64,000 nt of DNA. Origin: Nelumbo lutea (Eukaryota; Streptophyta; Magnoliopsida; Proteales; Nelumbonaceae). This document shows positions 44,986 to 56,159 of this stretch, one piece after another. The DNA lies in NCBI GenBank assembly GCA_022828595.1, contig JAKGHH010000003.1, positions 55,975,759 through 56,039,758 on the forward strand, in the 5' to 3' direction. Under the pieces are notes generated by a model, which saw only the letters and a program-made list of their open reading frames with translations, had not been told where the DNA came from and made no database searches. Made by a program: the position numbers and the translations under genes. Each line of letters opens with the position of its first letter. The first letter of the stretch is position 1.

Positions 44986-46270
44986 TCACGGCTTGTATTG
45001 GAGGTCATACTCGTTGAGCTCAACGACCCACTTCGTCAATTGACCAGAGACCTTGGGATTAAGTAAGACTTGCCTTAGAGGTTTGTTGGTGAGGACGATA
45101 ATAGTATGAGCCTGAAAGTATGGACGGAGCTTCCAAGCTGCGATGACCAGTGCGCAGGCTAGCTTCTCTATCTCTAGATATCTCATCTCTGCTCCCTGCA
45201 ATACTTTACTAACATAATAGATGGGTCGTTGGACCCGATTTACTTTATCAGTATCGACCTGACCACCTTGTCACTTACCAAGAGGTACAACTCTAAAACA
45301 TCGCCCTCTTTGGGCCGGGTTAAGATTGACACACTAGCGAGATATTTTTTGAGCTCGTCAAATGCGAGTTGGCAGTATTGGGTCCATTCGAACCCTTTGC
45401 TTTTAATTGCCTTAATGAAAGGCAGACAGCGGTCCGCTGACTTGGACATAAAGTGGTTCAGGGCAGCTACGCGACCATTCAACCTCTGAACCTCCTTCAA
45501 CTTTCGGGGTGGTCTCATATCTAAGATGGCCTTAATCATATCCGGGTTGGCCTCGATACCGCGTCGGTTAACGTTGTATCCTAGGAATTTGCCCAAGGTG
45601 ACACCAAAGACACACTTGTTTGGATTCAACTTCATGTTAAATTGTCGCAGAATTTGAAAGACAGAATGCAAGTCTTGTATTAATTCGTGTGAGAACTGAG
45701 TTTTGACGACCATGTCGTCTACATAACATTCTATTTTTTTGCCAATTAATGGCTCAAATAATTTATTTACAAACCTTTGAAAGGTTGCCTCAACATTTTT
45801 TAACCCGAAGGGCATAACCTTGTAACAATATAGACTGAACTCTGTGATGAAGGTAGTATTTTCTTAATCGGCCGGGTCCATCCTGATCTGGTTATACCCC
45901 AAATAGGCATCTAAGAAACTTAGCAACTCGTGCCCCGAGGTCGCATCCACTAAGCAGTCGATTCTGGGGAGGGGGAAGCAGCCTTTTGGGCAGGCTCGGT
46001 TTAGGTCGGTGTAGTTGACGCACATGCACCACTTGCTGTTAGCCTTCTTTACCAGAACGGGGTTGGCTACCCAGCTCGGGGAATGGACTTCTCTTATGAA
46101 GTCGGCTACGAGGAGCTTCGCGACCTCCTCGTTGACTGCTTTCCATCACTCTGGGGATAGGTTGCATTTCTTCTGTCTAACGGGCCTAACTACAGGATTA
46201 ATATTAAGCTTGTGAGTTATAAAACTAGGGTCTATACCGGGCATCTCTGTCGCGGACCATGCAAAAACAT
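44986..46270 (-). pseudogene. Tat reverse transcriptase and first RNase H
   Basis: The minus strand from about 46230 reads INPVVRPVRQKKCNLSPE then a stop, EEVAKLLVADFIREVHSPSW, VNYTDLNRACPKGCFPLPRI, SFLDAYLGYNQIRMDPAD and a second stop. 45815-45240 has MPFGLKNVEATFQRFVNKLF, the intact catalytic box ECYVDDMVVK, KLNPNKCVFGV and KFLGYNVNRRGIEANPDMI. The RT-linked RNase H follows to 44986 with LACALVIAAWKLRPYFQAHTI and WVVELNEYDLQYKP. Both stops can be explained by C-to-T change on the coding strand or its complement. Confidence 0.9.
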
Positions 46271-47219
46271 CTAGTTTTGAAGTAGGAAACTTACTAGTTC
46301 GGATCGCCGGGGTTCCTGGACGAAAGCACCGATCTGAAGTGTCCGAGCTGGATATGCTGTTGAAGTTAGAACATCAACTATTTCTTCCATGGGTGCAACT
46401 CGTTCTTCGCCTTGCTCCGTAGGTTGCTCCAGTTCGAGGTTGTCGGTCACATTGGTCTTTCCCTTGATGGCGGCGACATAGCACTTGCGAGACTCAAGCT
46501 GGTCGCCCCGTGCTACCCCTACTCCGAAGTTTGTAGGGAACTTCATCGCCAAATGATAAGTGGAGACCACCGCCCGTAGTACATGGGTGATCGGCCAGCC
46601 TATTATGGCATTGTACGAGGAGGGGGTCGTGACCACCAAGAAGTCATGGTTGAGTCTGACTACACTGGGCCATGTGCCGACTTCCACAGGTACAGTTATT
46701 TTCCCGAGGGGCCTGACTTCTTCTCTACTGAAGCCCACCAAAGGAGTATTAGCGGGCCTCAAGTCACTTCCTTGCAACTGAAGCTGGTCGAACGCGGCTT
46801 TGAAGAGGATATCTGCCGAGCTTCCTGAGTCAACGAGGACACGCCTGACCTCGAAATCATTGATCCTTACCTTTATGACGAGCGCGTCATCGTGGGGGTA
46901 GTGGATCCCGTGCGCATCGTCCTCTGTGAAGAAGATCGGTTCCTTTGTCTTTGGCCATTTCGGAGGATTTTGTTCTCCCCTGGTAGCTTCACGAACTGAT
47001 GTCCGAGCTGCTGCCGAGGTATAGCCTGCGACGGTCGAGCCTCCAACTATCATGTGGATGGTGCCCCAAACTGGCCTCTCTTCCGGAGGCTGCCTCTGTG
47101 ACTGCTCTCCCGGCCTACTGTTGGACTCGGGAGCATCCTTATCGTGCTCCCCTTGCCGACTTGCTTTATTATTATTATTATTATTCTTGTTATTCTATAC
47201 AAAATTTCTTAGATATCCG
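46271..47219 (-). pseudogene. Tat protease region
   Basis: 47053-46271 is one open frame of 260 codons. It has IFFTEDDAHGIHYPHDDAL, then the aspartic protease active site VLVDSGSSADILF, and YNAIIGWPITHVLRAVVST near the end of the domain. This is the retropepsin that matures gag-pol. Upstream (47219-47054) is an Asn/Lys-rich linker encoded by an ATT repeat. Confidence 0.88.
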
Positions 47220-48931
47220 TGACGAATGAGTTCCTCTATCTCATCGCGGAGATTCTTGCAGTTCTCGGTACTATGACCGTGGTCTCTATGAAAACTACAC
47301 TACAGTTTTTTATTTCTTTCATTGGGATTCCCCCTCAAGCGTGGTGGTCACTTCACGTATGGGGCGTCCTTGATGTCCATCGGGATTTTGGCCTGCTTCG
47401 CGTTCATTAGGGTGTAATCAGTTCGGTCCGCTACAGGAGCTCAGAGCGGCTGACCCAGCTTTACCCCCTGAGCTACGTCCTTCTTCTTTTGACTGTCCCC
47501 TTAGATGAAAGATTCTCCTTCTCTCTTTCTCTTCTCGGGCGCGCTCTCGCCCTTATGGTTGATCTCTTCTTCTGTGGCTATGAACCTGTCCGCAAGCTTG
47601 AGGAATTCAATTATGGTCACCGACTGGTTGACAACCATGTGCCACTTGAATTCTTTGTGCGTCACACCCTTCTTGGCTGTTGCAAGGCGCACTGTGGGAT
47701 CCAGGCGCGGTATTTACATGCATGCATCTTTGAACCGCTTGATATAGCTCCGGATGGACTCTCCCTCTCTCTAGACTATGCTGAGAAGGCTTTTCTCCGT
47801 TTGTGGGCACCGCTTGATGGTGACGAAGTGGGACGTGAAGGCTTGCATGAACTGCGCCCAACTTCTTATAGATCTGGGTGCAAGGTTCCAATACCACATG
47901 CGGGCCGCTCCTCTAAAAGTGGTGGAGAAGGCCACACACATGCAAGACTCACTGGCCTTGGCCAGGTGCATCTATGACTGGAAAGCGTCTACATGATCAT
48001 TCGGGTCGAACGACCCATCATACTTGTCGAGAGGGGGGAGCTTGAAGTCCTTGGGCATTGGAACAGCTAGGAGCTCGGGAGACAGGGGGGATGAAACAGA
48101 AAGGAGGGGAGCTTTAACTTCACCCGAGCTTACCTCTTCCCTACCTCTAAGCTCGGGCAAGTTGTGGGAGGTAGTTTGGCGAGCTTGGCGGCGACGTCTT
48201 TACTTCTTGGTGGGCTCCGCATTGGTGCTTCTCACCTTCGTACTGTCAGGAATAGTTTGCGCAGGAAGCAGCTCGGGCTGCTGGTGATGGTTGCGGACAG
48301 AGGGGTTCTCAAACCGGTTCTCCAGAAGCGAGGATTCGAACTTCGATTGCTGAGGTGACGTAGACCTGGCGAGCTGGGGTCCTCCCGACCTGACTACCTG
48401 CGGCGAGACCGGAGTGGCTGGTCTTTTCTTTCTGCCTCGAGAGGAGGCTTGGCTCTTAGGGGGGTTTTGGGAAGCCTCTCCTTGGCGAGAAGGTCGTTCA
48501 TCTTGGCGGCAAGACCTAGCTTGTCGCGAGGCTGGGTGTTGAGGGGGGAGCTGAGGTTGAAGCTAAGGCAGCTGAGGGAATTGCTGCTGATAGTGATACT
48601 AAGAGACTTGGTGTAGCACTTGCTACTGGTAGAGCTAGAACTGCTGAAACTGCTACATCTGGGCTTGCATGACCCGCATGGACTGCATCAAGTCGTCAAG
48701 TTGGTTCTGGCTGGTCGCCAGAGGGACAACAGTTGGTTCAGCAAAGGTAGTCTCGACAGAGGGGGGAAGGGGAACACTCACAGGCGCCATTGCTCGTGGC
48801 ACGTTCAGGCTAGGGACTCCGTCCACCGAGAGGGGAATGGTGAACTGCCCAATGCAGACCATGGGGGCCTGGAGTTGTTCCCTAGCGATGTCCATCTCCA
48901 TGCTACGTCCGGCATTGCTTGAAGAAGCCAT
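47220..48931 (-). pseudogene. Tat gag
   Basis: It begins at ATG 48931 (MASSSNAGRSMEMDI), 82 bases after the primer-binding site. After a Pro-rich leader, the capsid-type retrotransposon gag domain is seen in three frames: PPLDKYDGSFDPNDHVDAFQ (about 48030-47975), FRGAARMWYWNLAPRSIRSW (about 47915), and a helical C-terminal part with HKEFKWHMVVNQSVTIIEFL and LADRFIATEEE. A zinc-finger-like CSFHRDHGHSTENC lies near 47310-47270. Frameshifts break it between about 48400 and 47600. Confidence 0.85.
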
Positions 48932-48989
48932 GGGTGCTAAGTTTTCCAAAGAGAAGGAGCTGTGAAAGTTTAGAGGGAGGCTTTTAGAA

Positions 48990-49013
48990 GCGCTTCCCAC
49001 AGATGGCGCCAAA
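48990..49013 (-). promoter_or_regulatory. Primer-binding site of the Tat element
   Basis: Directly inside the 5' LTR on the minus strand: TTTGGCGCCATCTGTGGGAA. The core starts with TGG, which pairs with the CCA end of a tRNA. I do not assign the tRNA. Confidence 0.75.
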
Positions 49014-49905
49014 TGATGGTGCGCAATCTGGTCACTCCTAGCTAGCACTTGTGTGGCTCCTGAAAGGTACCTGAGATGAAGAAGATGAAGAATCCTCGGG
49101 GGCTTGCTCGGCGGGAACACTCCAACGCTTAAGTTAGAGTTCTGTGAAAGATGCAAGAAGAGAGGAAGAAAGCTAAGAGTGTCGTTAGCGCGAGTATATG
49201 GAAGTTACCTCTGTCGCTTGGGATTGGGCTACTTATAACAGAACTCTATCGAACCAGGCCCACCTGCCTCTGATAGGGCAGGTATAACCGCTACTGTCGT
49301 CCTACCGCAGCCGTTACAGCCAAGGCTGAGGTGGCACGTGCGGGGTCGTCCTTGTAGGGTACGCACTTGTCAGGTGTAAGACACCTAAAGGTGGCGGGCA
49401 CGACACTGTCTGACGAGAGACGTGGGTACAGTCTCTAGGTTTGTCGGGTGCGGTGGTCGGGCAGGAGGCCTTCCTTCGATGTGCCAAACTGCTCTTCTGC
49501 AAGCTACCCTGTACCGAGCTACCCTGCAAGTGGCGAGCTGCCTGTGGCAAACTACACCGAGCTGTCTAGCCCAAGGTGTCTCTACCTCGGGGGTATCTAG
49601 GGGTGGATCGTGGTGTTCCTGTATGAGAGTGGCCTAAAATCCACTAGGAGGAGCTCGGACATTAAAAAAGGCCAGGGAGCTCCGAGCTCGGAGGTAGCTC
49701 GGAGTGCCTCAGCCCTGGGAAGGAGGCGCGAGCCAGGCGGCTCTCGGCGAGTAGCCTAACCCGTCGAGTTGCCAGACTCAGCTCGGTGAGCCCTTCCCAC
49801 CAAGTTGCGGTTGCGCTTGTTGTGCTGTCACGCTGAGTCATTGCATGAGCAAGGTCACGCCACGTGTACCCGTGCTACAAGGTCGGGCCAAATCACCCTC
49901 CATCA
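49014..49905 (-). repeat. 5' LTR of the Tat element
   Basis: 892 bp with TGATGG and CCATCA ends; GC-rich middle. A TTATAAGTAGCCC motif on the minus strand (about 49240-49228) may be the TATA region of the sense transcript. The element transcript should start near here. Confidence 0.9.
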
Positions 49906-49910
49906 ATAAT

Positions 49911-51560
49911 GATAACGGTTTTGGTTCCATGATTTTGTCTTCATTAATTATTGGATTGATCCTCATTCTTACATGTCTAGAATTGATTCAAATCTGGAAC
50001 CAAATATCTTATAAAATATATAATTTTTTTATCTTTCTTGTAATTTTTATCATTTTTATGTTTGAAATAGTAAATTTGATAAATAGTAAATAAGATAATA
50101 TTAGTTAAAAAATTTTAACTTATTAACATAAAAATAAATTAGTATTATTTTTTTAAACTATTGTTTTCAATATAATCAAGTATATGATTTGATCCCAATT
50201 AAACAATTGGTTCAAGACTGGTTCTACCTTGTCCTAACTTGTTGACAATATTGAACCAGATTGGGGCCCACTATAGTTATTTATTATCCGTAATAATATA
50301 GTTCTAATTATTCTATTTAAAAAATATAACCTAATTTATTATTGTATCTCCAAATGGCATTTTGGTTTTTCTATTTTGCCCATGCAAAGCAGGGGGCATC
50401 CCTGCTAATTGGTATTTCATTTATTTTGAACTTTTTATAAAATAAAATAATAATATTTTTCCTTGAAATATAATGATTCTACTTGAATGACTATTCTGAC
50501 CGAATGAATTTTTCCGATACTTTTAATTAGTTTTTGTTATTCGAATGACTCATTCTGATACAGTGATTCTTCTAATTTTTAAACTTCTAAACTCCATATG
50601 TAAAGTAAGATGAACTCTTTTTACCAATCTTTTGTCCTCTTTCTCACACACACATGCATCGTAAATAATATTTCACAAAAATAAAAGCCTAAATGACTTT
50701 GTGCAAGTGCTCTTTACAATAAAATGGTTTGATTTTTAGCTTGAATTGTGATTCGTTTGTTTTGTTTGTTCATAGGGATAAGGTCTGTCCTTGCAAAGCA
50801 GTTCAAATATCCTTCCATGACCGGCTAGGTCAATGGTCCAGGCTAACTTAGTCAGTGACTCGGTGTTTCAAGTTTCAATCAGCCGGTGATCTAGTTGGTC
50901 ATACTGTTGGACCTAAAATCCACATTATGGACAGTAAGTTTCAATTAAAAAAAATAAAAATAATTAAAACAAAAAATTGGTAAAAAATGGTTGTTTGGAT
51001 TAAAAGGGTCAACAGTTTGACTGTCTGGGTCAGTGGGTCCCTGACAAAGTCAATGGTTTTTGGTAAAGTTTCAATTCATTGGTGAAACAAAATTGGTTGC
51101 ATGGGTGGTTTTCGACTTAAATAGTTCAATTGTATAGATCAACAACGGTTCTAAAACCATAGTTCAATGGATAGATTGAGATGAAATTTTTTCCTTTCCT
51201 TTTTATTTTTCTTTTGTTTTTGATTTTCGGGCATGCTATTAATATTTTAAATTAGTCATATTAAAAACCAATTGGGTTGTGGGTCAATGGTTCAGTTGTA
51301 CGGATTAAATGGGTCAACCCCTGACTTTGTAAATAAAATAGAGATAATATAACAATAAATATAAATACAAAAAATATGTAAATAATTGATGTGATTTTAA
51401 TGTTATATAATTGGTTCAACTATTTGGGTTGAATGGATGTAGTTGTGGTGTTATAAATAAAATAATTTCATATAAAAATAGATAACATAGATAATTACAA
51501 AAACATATGTAAATAATTTGGACATATATCTAATAGTATGTATTCATTATATTAAAAGAA
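49911..51560. other. AT-rich intergenic DNA, no gene seen
   Basis: It contains degraded repeats with GGTTCAA, AACCGGTT-like and TTGACT words, perhaps old copies of the MITE family described at 52810, but none with clear ends. Confidence 0.4.
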
Positions 51561-51599
51561 AATGATTGTAATAATTAAATTAAATTTATGTATTCATCA

Positions 51600-53480
51600 A
51601 ATCTACCCTATCTCTATTGCTTTATTAGCTCTCCCTTTCACTTTTTGGGATGACGCAGCCTCTACAGCCGCTTATTTGATCAATATGATTCCTACAACTA
51701 CCTTACAGGGAATTTCTCTACTTGTAAAGTTATTTGGCGTGGCACCTGGTTATAAGCTTCTTCCTATTTTGGCTGCGTCTGCTATCCACTCATCGTGCTG
51801 TACAATCGCAATAAGTTCTCCTTCACATCACTTCGATGCATCTTTATAGGTTACAGTGGTTCTCACAAAGTATACACATTTCTTTATCCTCCATCTGGCC
51901 GACTCTATATATCATGCCATATAGTATAAAAAATATCAGTTCTATATCAGTTCAGGTCTTGTTATTAATGTCCCTTCAGGTCTCTCTCCATCTGCTTTCG
52001 ATGGTGCTGCGTCCAGCATTGATGACTCCTCTTCTCCTCCTCCATCCGTTCCCAGATTAGCTCCCTTTGGTCCGGCTCTCACATAGTTCATTGTTCAAAG
52101 TATTGATACGATATCGTATCTTTTGGTCTTGATACATCTATTTACAGGTGTTTTGAGATTCTGGTTTATTTCAGTAAAAAAATCATTAAAAAATGTCTTT
52201 AAAAATCAAAATTTGAAAAAAAAAATATTTCCATGTTAATCTAAGTAATGATACGCCTCTGCGGATATTTTGAACCATGCATAGTTGTTCGTTATCCACT
52301 CCCCAAAGCTTTATTGGCTACATTCCATGATGACATCACAGAACCAAGTAAGAGGCTATGTCACGCGAGTTCAATACTCTTGTAACAAATGGGACGTGGA
52401 TTTTGATTCCTTACCAACTGCTTATACATGTTGTGGGCACCAAGTGGATCTACAAGTTCAAGTGACGAGCTGATGGATCCATTGGTCGTTGTAAAGTCCG
52501 ATTGGTTGTTCAAGGTTTCAGTCAAGTTCTAGGGATGGATTTCATGGATAACTTTAGCCCGTGGTTAAACTAGTTAAAATTTGGACCATCCTAGCACTTG
52601 TTACTGTTCTTGGATGGCCTCACAGACAATTAATTGGACTTTGACAATGCTTTTAACAATGGGTTTGTGAGCAAAGAAATCTATGTACGACAATCAAAGG
52701 GGTTTGAAGACCCGATTTCACCTCACCATGTTTGTAAGCTAAATAAATCTTTGTATGAGGAGCTTGGTACTCTCGCCTCATTGTCCTTTGCCTTGAAGGA
52801 CCTCCGATCAACATTTTAAAAAATGACTCGGAAATAGAACTGTTATGGAAACCGGTTTTCAGGTCATGGTCCGATCATCTGGTTCGAACGGATGACTTGT
52901 TCTGACAGCAAAATAAAAAAATAAAAAAACGGTCAAAACTGTTGAACAGGTTAGTGAGTCGACGGTTTAACTATTCGGGTCAACAGTTTGTTGACTTTTT
53001 CAACGGTATTTGACCAGATTCCGGGTTTTAGATAAAACGGAACCAGTTGCCTGGCCGGGCGGAACGGTCCGACCATCCGGGTTAACGGTGGTTCAAAAAC
53101 ATTGCCTCCGATCGACTCATCATTTTTTAGGCATGAAAATTACAAAACAACCCCATGGTATTATTCTTACGTAGCGGAGGTATATTTTGAATATCTTGAA
53201 GTGTGCTAACATGGCTGAAGCTAAGCCTTTGACTTTTCCCATGGTTGTTAATTCTTTGAATATCAAAGAATTGTTGTATGCTCCAGTACATAACCATTAC
53301 TTACTCATATTTCTTTCTTTGTGAATAAAGTGCGTCAGTATCTACACTTTCCCACCACTGACCCACTGGGCTGCTGTCAAGAGATATTACGGTATCTCAA
53401 ACACATTGCCTATCATGGTTTACACTTCTACAGTTCTATTCCACTCCACCTCCTCTCACTCTCCAAGGCAGGTTGCCTAG
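51600..53480 (+). pseudogene. Ty1/copia pol remnant, split by a MITE
   Basis: It starts with the integrase tail LPFTFWDDAASTAAYLINMI (51627 onward) and a frame-shifted KLFGVAPGYKLL. RT follows: GTKWIYKFK near 52435, FNNGFVSKEIYVRQSKGFED and HHVCKLNKSLY (52650-52758). After the MITE at 52810-53104 it continues with HHFLGMKITKQPHGIIL (about 53116) and further fragments to about 53480. It has many stops, no LTRs, and a catalytic YVDD box was not found. Confidence 0.75.
52810..53104. mobile_element. MITE with exact 9-bp target duplication
   Basis: A 295-bp element between two copies of CCTCCGATC (52801-52809 and 53105-53113). The ends are AACATTTTAAAAAATG and TTCAAAAACATTG, imperfect inverted repeats. 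Its interior has GGTTCGAACGG, a poly(A/T) patch, GGTTTAACTATTCGGG and CGGAACCAGTTGCC blocks shared with copies near 55.6, 59.8 and 62.4 kb. A 9-bp duplication points to the Mutator superfamily. Confidence 0.82.
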
Positions 53481-53832
53481 ATGTTATTTTCTCTACTTAG
53501 TAAGTAACCTATTTGCTTCGAGCTCCAAAAAGAAACTTACCATTGCTTTTTCCAGCTACCTAGCTACTTGCCCCAAGATAACCAGCAGAGATCAATGAGT
53601 GCAAGAGGTGATAAAAGCTCTTATCCCTCACACAAACACACACATCCACCCACCCAGCCCACACAATACACATTTTACTTCCTTTGCCTTTTATATTGCA
53701 TGCTTTCTTTGTAGATAACGTACCCTAGCCAGCCCTCAATAGTTTTATTTTGTAAAAAAAAATCATAAATATAGACTAATTTATAATTCTTATATTATAA
53801 GATTTGGAATTTAAGAATAGAACTAAATTAAA

Positions 53833-54388
53833 GGAAAAATTCTCGATTAGTACCTTGTACTTTGGTCCTAGTGCCACTTTAATCTCCGGATTTTAAAATG
53901 CGACAATCAGTATCTGAACTTTCAAAACATGACAATCTAGCATCTGTTGTTAACTAGCTGTTAACCATTCGTTAACTGACATTTGAAAAAGACATAAATG
54001 CCCTTTGAGTGTCATCTAATTTTCTTTATCAACCATACAAATATTGACAAAATATTAACAGTCTCAAATACTTACCTCTTCTATTCAAGAAAGTTGAGGT
54101 CACTAGAATGCCCACTCAAACGTGACCCCACTTTTCTTGAATGGAAAAAGCAAAGATTTGGGATTGTTAATTTTTTTCAACGCTTAGATGGTTGATAAGG
54201 AGAGTTAAATAACACTTGAAGGGCATTTGTGTCTTTTTCAAATGTCACTTAACGGCTGGTTAACAGCTAGTAAACGACATTGGATTGTCAAGTTTTAAAA
54301 GTTTAGGTACTGAGTTGTCGCATATTAGAGTTTGAGGACCAAAGTGGCACTAGGCCCCAAGTATAGGGTACCAATTGAGAATTTTCCC
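53833..54388. mobile_element. Mutator-like MITE with long inverted repeats
   Basis: 556 bp between two identical TAAATTAAA (53824-53832, 54389-54397). The arms of about 185 bases pair: left starts GGAAAAATTCTCGATTAGTA, right complement starts GGGAAAATTCTCAATTGGTA. Both contain GCCACTTT and ACATTTGAAAAAGACA blocks. No coding capacity. Confidence 0.88.
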
Positions 54389-54587
54389 TAAATTAAAATG
54401 GAACTCATATCAAACCTAAAAAATTTCAATATTAGTTTAAGGCATTTTGTGCTTCTCTCTCCTTGATATTTAGCTACAATGCAAAGTGCAAAGAGCAAAG
54501 CAATGTCTAGAGTCGGTCAGAAAATGGTTAAGTCTTCAGGGACCTTGCTCTTGCACTCCCAACTCCCAACCATCTTGGGATTCTTCC

Positions 54588-55130
54588 TAGGGGTGATCAT
54601 GGGCTGAGCTAGGCCAGACTTTACACTTATTATAAGGGCTATAGCTTAGGGGCCTGGCCCGGGGTTCTGGGGCTAAAACATAAGCCCTAGCCCAAGTCTA
54701 TAGAGCTCGGGTCAGGCTGGGCCTGATTCCGGGCCAATGCAACTCATATATAAAATATTATATATCTATATATTAAATGACATAACATGCATATAAACTT
54801 ATTTTATACATTATATAATATAAAATATTACATATAATATAAATTATACATGTCATGTTATAATATTTATATATAAAATATATAATATGATGTAAAATAA
54901 CATGTATACATATGTCTACATTATACACAAAATGTATAAATTTAAATATATGCGGGTTGGGCCCCGAACCGAACTTAAAGTATTAAACCCAAACCCAGCT
55001 CTAAAATTTATGAGCCTGATGTGGGCCTAAACCTAAACTGGGCCTGAATACAAAACCCAATTCCAAATCCAAAATTTCCAAACTGAACTTGTACGAGCCA
55101 AGCCAGGCCGGACTAAAATGATCACCCCTA
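54588..55130. mobile_element. hAT-type MITE
   Basis: 543 bp between two identical ATTCTTCC (54580-54587, 55131-55138). Terminal repeats TAGGGGTGATCAT. The subterminal parts are GC-rich with GGGCC words; the middle (about 54740-54940) is AT-rich and self-complementary. Confidence 0.88.
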
Positions 55131-55570
55131 ATTCTTCCTTTACTTAGCTTTCTTCACCATGCATTGCGCCTCCAGTTGTGCCTTATCAATATCTAATTAC
55201 AATAATAAGTGGGCACGATATTCTTGTAGTGTAACGTTCCGTATCCATATGAATATAATGCCTTTTCCAGATGCCTACTTCACCCATGCATAAAACAGCA
55301 GAAAATGAGTGCAACAGGTGATAAATTAAAATTATTATCCCTCTAAGTATTCAGGTGTACACTTAAGATGTCTCTCTAAGTGACGATTCCAATTAGCTGG
55401 AAATTTCCAGCCCTAAGCGTTTTATAAGTTCAACGTTGATGGTCCAGGATAGGGCGCAATCAAGGATATTTAACTGGTAGTGGAGACTGGAGATTGCTTT
55501 ACTACTCTTTACCTTGAATGTATATATATTTGGAAGGTACTAATTAAAATCATTACAAGAGTTCGTGATC

Positions 55571-55842
55571 AAGGTTTTTAAAATCGAATCAGACAATGAA
55601 TCGGTTAGGGGTCTGGTTTTTGGAACGGTCCAATCATTTAAACTGAATAAATAGTTTATTCTAAAAAAAAATAAAAAAACTAAAAAAAATAAAAATCCAT
55701 TAAACCGTTGAATGGTTCGAATACCCGGATTAATGGTTTGCTGACTAAATCAATTGTTTTTGGGGAAATAACGGTTCTAGGTAAAACAGAACCAATCACC
55801 TGACTGATTCCTGGTTTTTTCAGTCCAATTTTGAAAACCATA
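55571..55842. mobile_element. MITE of the same family as 52810
   Basis: Ends AAGGTTTTTAAAATCG and TTTTGAAAACCATA. It shares GGTCTGGTTTTTGGAACGG, a poly(A) patch, GGTTTGCTGACTAAATCAA and ACTGATTCCTGG blocks with the 62.4-kb copy. Target duplication candidates TTCGTGATC and TTTGTGACG match at 6 of 9. Confidence 0.65.
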
Positions 55843-55984
55843 TTTGTGACGTTCTAGATAAATGTTAGTATTCAATAATGTGATCTCTACGCTCACGAAC
55901 CATCAACTCCTTACACCTGGCATTAATTTGTTTAATTAACAGCCCTGAGACATATGTACACATCATATTTATATTATACTACTA

Positions 55985-56028
55985 TATTATTATTATTATT
56001 ATTATTGTTATTATTATTATTATTATTA

Positions 56029-56107
<79 letters not shown>
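55985..56107. repeat. Long (ATT)n microsatellite
   Basis: About 40 ATT units with two ATTGTT interruptions. It makes a false poly-leucine ORF. Confidence 0.95.
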
Positions 56108-56111
<4 letters not shown>

Positions 56112-56159
56112 GAAAAGTATGAATAAGGATATGGAATTTTCACTAAAATATCTTTATTT

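Larger units (their letters stand above)
39963..49905 (-). mobile_element. Ty3/gypsy LTR retrotransposon, Tat type, full span
   Basis: The element spans 9.94 kb on the minus strand between two ATAAT copies; its outer ends are TGATGG and CCATCA. Order in its own direction: 5' LTR 49014-49905, primer-binding site, gag from 48931, protease, RT, RNase H, a second RNase H, integrase to about 43110, a spacer, an additional ORF on the opposite strand (40319-42460), and a shortened 3' LTR 39963-40302. The dual RNase H and the extra ORF after pol are marks of the Tat group. Several stops and one lost integrase Asp show it is inactive. Its GC content is clearly higher than its AT-rich flanks. Confidence 0.93.

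Noticed and set aside
46560..47410. Plus-strand ORFs over the protease and gag region of the Tat element
   Set aside because: They are shadows of well-matched minus-strand gag and protease frames and show no domain of their own.
39963..49905. Reading the left LTR remnant as an unrelated solo repeat
   Set aside because: The ATAAT duplication lies exactly outside 39963 and 49905, so both ends belong to one insertion.
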